From Saprospiraceae bacterium (lineage in GTDB: Bacteria; Bacteroidota; Bacteroidia; Chitinophagales; Saprospiraceae), in NCBI GenBank assembly GCA_029262975.1, contig JAJCYJ010000903.1:1-10067 (forward strand): DNA of 10,067 nucleotides, written 5' to 3'. Positions 7,686 to 10,067 of this stretch are shown in pieces. How positions within the stretch are numbered: the first letter of the stretch is position 1; every line of letters starts with the position of its first letter. The notes under the pieces are model-generated. The model worked only from the letters and a program-made list of their open reading frames with translations, was not told the origin of the DNA and did no database searches. The translations under genes and the position numbers were made by a program.

Positions 7686-7727
7686 CCCGTGTTCATTTCG
7701 TTTCAACCCGTGTTCATTTCGTTTCAA
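7686..7727 (+). repeat. Tandem duplication of a 21-bp unit
   Basis: Two perfect, adjacent 21-base copies (7686-7706 and 7707-7727), each beginning CCCGTG and ending GTTTCAA. The GTTTCAAC at the end of repeat B just before them looks like the tail of a further partial unit. There are too few copies, with no spacers, for a CRISPR array. Confidence 0.9.
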
Positions 7728-7735
7728 AGTAGGCG

Positions 7736-7781
7736 CAATGGGTTAAACCTGTCCGCCGAAGGTGGAACCCATTGGATAGAA
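7736..7781 (+). repeat. Hairpin repeat A, copy 2
   Basis: CAATGGGTT (7736-7744) pairs perfectly with AACCCATTG (7766-7774). An inner ACCT (7747-7750) with AGGT (7760-7763) adds a second stem. Its 3' half (7752-7781) is 28/30 identical to copy 1. The second base pair is A-T here and T-A in copy 1, a compensatory change. Confidence 0.8.
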
Positions 7782-7872
7782 TTAAATTAGCTCTCAGAAT
7801 TTGCGATATTAGCGCCACAGCTTGAAAGATATTACACATTTACCCATCGATAATTAATCCATATCACTGATC

Positions 7873-9156
7873 ATGCAAGAATTAGCAAATGTTTTATTGG
7901 TGGTCATTGGCGCCATATTGATCTTGATTGTAATTGAGGCTATGTATGCTTATTACAAGGGCAATTTTAATTTTAGGGCTATGGATACTATTTCCAGCCT
8001 AAGTGCCGGAATGACGAATGCTATCAAAAGTGTATTGGGTTTGGTCATAGTTATTTTCGGTTATAATTATATGTTCGAACATATGGCTTTGATTCAGCTG
8101 GAAACAAATTGGTTGGCTTATGTATTGGCATTGTTGGGCTTGGATTTTGCGACTTATTGGTATCACCGGTTAGCCCACCATGTCAACATATTTTGGAATC
8201 GGCATGTGATCCATCATTCTGGGGAAGAATTCAATATCGCAACTGCCCTACGACAATCTGCTTCAAAGTTTGTTAACATAAGTGTTTTCTTTTTGTTGCC
8301 AGCAGCCTTACTAGGTGTACCTCCAAAAATCATAACTATTGTCACACCATTTCATTTATTTGTCCAGGCGTGGTATCATACCATTCATGTTGGAAAGTTG
8401 GGATGGCTTGAATATATCATCGTTACGCCTTCGCAGCACCGGGTTCACCATGCTATCAATAAAATATATATGGATAAGAACTTGTCTCCCGTCTTTTGCA
8501 TTTGGGATAGATTGTTTGGTGCTTTCCAGGAAGAGTTGGATGAAGAACCATGTGTGTTTGGTGTAACCCGTCAAGTTAAAACCTGGAATCCCATCTTGAT
8601 AAATTTGAATCATTTATGGTTGTTAATTAGAGATGCCTGGCGCACAGAGCATTGGCAGGATAAATTGAGCATCTGGTTTATGCCAACCGGCTGGCGACCG
8701 GAAGATGTAAAAGAAAAGTATCCGGTTCAATCGGCAGACCCCTATCAATTTAACAAGTACGATACCCCGGCTTCTTCAGCGTTGAAGATCTGGTCGTGGA
8801 CACAATTTTTAGTATTGCTGTTGATGGTTGCTCATTTACTATTTACATTGAGCGCCATAGGAAGCCCTGGTATTTTTGTTTACGGCATATTTCTGTATTT
8901 AATGGTATACAGCTATACGTCATTGATGGACCGCGATCCGAATGCTCTGTGGTTGGAAGCGACCAAATCTATCATTGGGCTATTTATAATTTTTAATATG
9001 GGAAGCTGGTTTGGGCTGGATAACCAGTTTCCTGGAGGTAGCATCGTAATGGCAGGATATTTCATTCTTTCCTCTTTAATAGTTGCCTATTTTGTAATCA
9101 TTGAAATAGGCTTAAAAGGAAATGAAAAGCCGATAGCAGAGAAAGTGAGGAGTTAG
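7873..9156 (+). CDS. Sterol desaturase/fatty acid hydroxylase superfamily membrane di-iron oxygenase
   Basis: This 427-residue integral-membrane protein carries the eight-histidine di-iron signature of the fatty acid hydroxylase superfamily: HRLAHH (His98, 102, 103), HVIHH (His111, 114, 115) and HRVHH (His189, 192, 193), with further His at 161, 169 and 172. Sequence around the third box, GWLEYIIVTPSQ then YMDKNLSP and IWDRLFGAF (177-218), is like the alkylglycerol monooxygenase-like branch rather than short sterol C-4 or C-5 enzymes. Such enzymes use O2 to hydroxylate or desaturate a lipid. Predicted helices lie near 5-27, 50-70 and 80-97, around 137-165, and as a C-terminal group (about 307-330, 334-350, 365-380, 390-412), so the protein has an extra membrane domain after the catalytic part. 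The start ATG 7873 gives a normal first helix. It stands alone, 297 bp after the small peptide gene. Substrate is unknown; fold and di-iron site are confident. Confidence 0.9.
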   Translation: MQELANVLLVVIGAILILIVIEAMYAYYKGNFNFRAMDTISSLSAGMTNAIKSVLGLVIVIFGYNYMFEHMALIQLETNWLAYVLALLGLDFATYWYHRLAHHVNIFWNRHVIHHSGEEFNIATALRQSASKFVNISVFFLLPAALLGVPPKIITIVTPFHLFVQAWYHTIHVGKLGWLEYIIVTPSQHRVHHAINKIYMDKNLSPVFCIWDRLFGAFQEELDEEPCVFGVTRQVKTWNPILINLNHLWLLIRDAWRTEHWQDKLSIWFMPTGWRPEDVKEKYPVQSADPYQFNKYDTPASSALKIWSWTQFLVLLLMVAHLLFTLSAIGSPGIFVYGIFLYLMVYSYTSLMDRDPNALWLEATKSIIGLFIIFNMGSWFGLDNQFPGGSIVMAGYFILSSLIVAYFVIIEIGLKGNEKPIAEKVRS

Positions 9157-9303
9157 GGAGCATGTTTCATTATAGACGTGGGATCACACGAAATATGTCG
9201 GCCAACATCATCTGTCAATGACACAATGTCTTTTAGTTAGCCTATCAATTTGTGGATTAACCATTCTTTGCAAAACTTCTTACCAAATTTCAATTATCAT
9301 GAA

Positions 9304-9677
9304 ATGAAAAAAGCAAACTTAATTGGAGTAGACCAGGTAGATTGAGAAACCGATGTTCACCTTATCGAATTGGACATACATGCCAGACACAGTGGTTTTG
9401 ACTTAGGCTAATTTACTCAAAGGCAAGATGGAACTGATTGATGGGACTGGCAGGCACCCCGGGATGAGAAATATTTAAATTCAGATGGCACTGAAATAAT
9501 AAGTGATCGGTTCGACACTCGAGATGACAATAGTAATGCGACACGAATTGTGTTCTTTTTTACATTCTATAATTTCGCAAGCCTCTAATAACACCATTTG
9601 GGGACTTAATTTTGGGGCGGCCATTGACTATGCCTATTAGACTCTCATCAATATTAAAAATTGAATCGCCTGAATAA
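9304..9677 (+). pseudogene. Decayed gene of unknown family
   Basis: Reading from ATG 9304 gives protein-like sequence broken by TGA 9343, TAA 9409 and TGA 9439. Coherent stretches include ETDVHLIELDIHARHSGFDL (9346-9405) and DGTEIISDRFDTRDDNSNA (9484-9540). At about 9565-9580 the sense jumps to the third frame, continuing KPLITPFGDLILGRPL (9579-9626) and ending at TAA 9675, consistent with loss of one base. Residue composition, the absence of low-complexity sequence and the smooth hand-over across the shift argue for a former gene. I do not recognise the family. The frame is open without a stop upstream from 9241, so the original gene may have begun earlier. The rest of 9157-9303 shows no feature. 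Confidence 0.5.
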
Positions 9678-10067
9678 TTGATAAAATAGTTCTGTTAGCT
9701 TAATGATTTAAAATTATGGTATATAAATTTGAATTGATATGACCATGTTCTTGATTTGTATTATCAAACTAATTTCTATTCATGAAGTTATGTGGTAAAA
9801 TGAATTCTCGTATTGTACAGTTTGTTTTTTGATTTGAGCCATCTTTTAAAGATGATGATTAGAACTAAATGGGTCACTTATTGATCTATTAATTCATCAA
9901 CGATATAGACAGCTTATAATTTCAATAGTCCCTCTTCGAAGATAAATGACTTTTATCAGCCCTATACAAACAAATATCATTATGATAAGAAATAATCCGA
10001 CTTAAAATATAATACTGTATCCAAAGCAAATATTTATAAATTAAATAAAAAGCAATAATCGATGGAC
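9678..10067. other. AT-rich 390-bp stretch without recognised features
   Basis: No open frame of useful length, no tRNA-like fold and no strong terminator are visible. TAAATTTG at 9724-9731 matches the -7 consensus but precedes no gene. A CATCT/AGATG hairpin (from about 9840) lacks a T-run. This may be more decayed sequence or the regulatory region of a gene beyond the right edge. Confidence 0.5.

Noticed and set aside
7641..7781. CRISPR array
   Set aside because: Only two tandem 21-base units with no spacers and no cas genes; the remaining repeats are palindromes of two other kinds.
9724..9731. Promoter element TAAATTTG
   Set aside because: Exact -7 consensus match, but no -33 partner and no gene downstream within the window; expected by chance in this AT-rich stretch.

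Overview
The window looks like a chromosomal segment from a member of the phylum Bacteroidota, possibly of the Saprospiraceae/Lewinella type. Four things point there. Base composition is AT-rich. There is an M56-family sensor peptidase with a Bacteroidota-style C-terminal extension. There is an FtsX/MacB permease of about 810 residues with no ATPase beside it. Several genes are preceded by matches to the Bacteroidota -7 promoter consensus TAnnTTTG. The phylum call is an inference from gene style; the window holds no rRNA or other phylogenetic marker. Every gene seen is on the + strand.

Layout. (1) 2-1429 is the 3' part of an M56/BlaR1-like membrane metallopeptidase. It enters from the left edge and ends in a very acidic coiled coil of about 245 residues. 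(2) A strong intrinsic terminator (1633-1666) is followed at once by a possible promoter and a MacB/FtsX-type ABC permease (1703-4141). (3) A 365-bp gap with a weaker terminator-like hairpin leads to a secreted P1-family (DmpA-type) self-processing peptidase (4507-5667) and a probable lipoprotein serine hydrolase of the class C beta-lactamase/esterase fold (5770-6741). (4) A low-density stretch (6742-7872) holds one small GTG-start gene (7279-7575). Its product resembles a ribosomally made, post-translationally modified peptide precursor (Trp-Lys-Lys-Pro leader motif, Gly-Gly, Cys/Gly/Thr-rich C-terminal part). Two kinds of palindromic repeat flank it, in the order A-B-gene-B-A. (5) 7873-9156 encodes an integral-membrane di-iron hydroxylase of the sterol desaturase/alkylglycerol monooxygenase-like superfamily. 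(6) The last 900 bases have no intact gene, but they contain a decayed coding sequence (about 9304-9677) that can be followed through three in-frame stops and one frameshift.

Working together: spacing and terminators suggest mostly single-gene units rather than one operon. The peptidase and serine hydrolase (102 bp apart) could be co-transcribed and both act outside the cytoplasm. The beta-lactamase-fold hydrolase and the BlaR1-like sensor lie in the same window, but two terminator-like hairpins separate them, so a regulatory link is not supported. The part most worth following up is the repeat-flanked small peptide gene next to the membrane hydroxylase.
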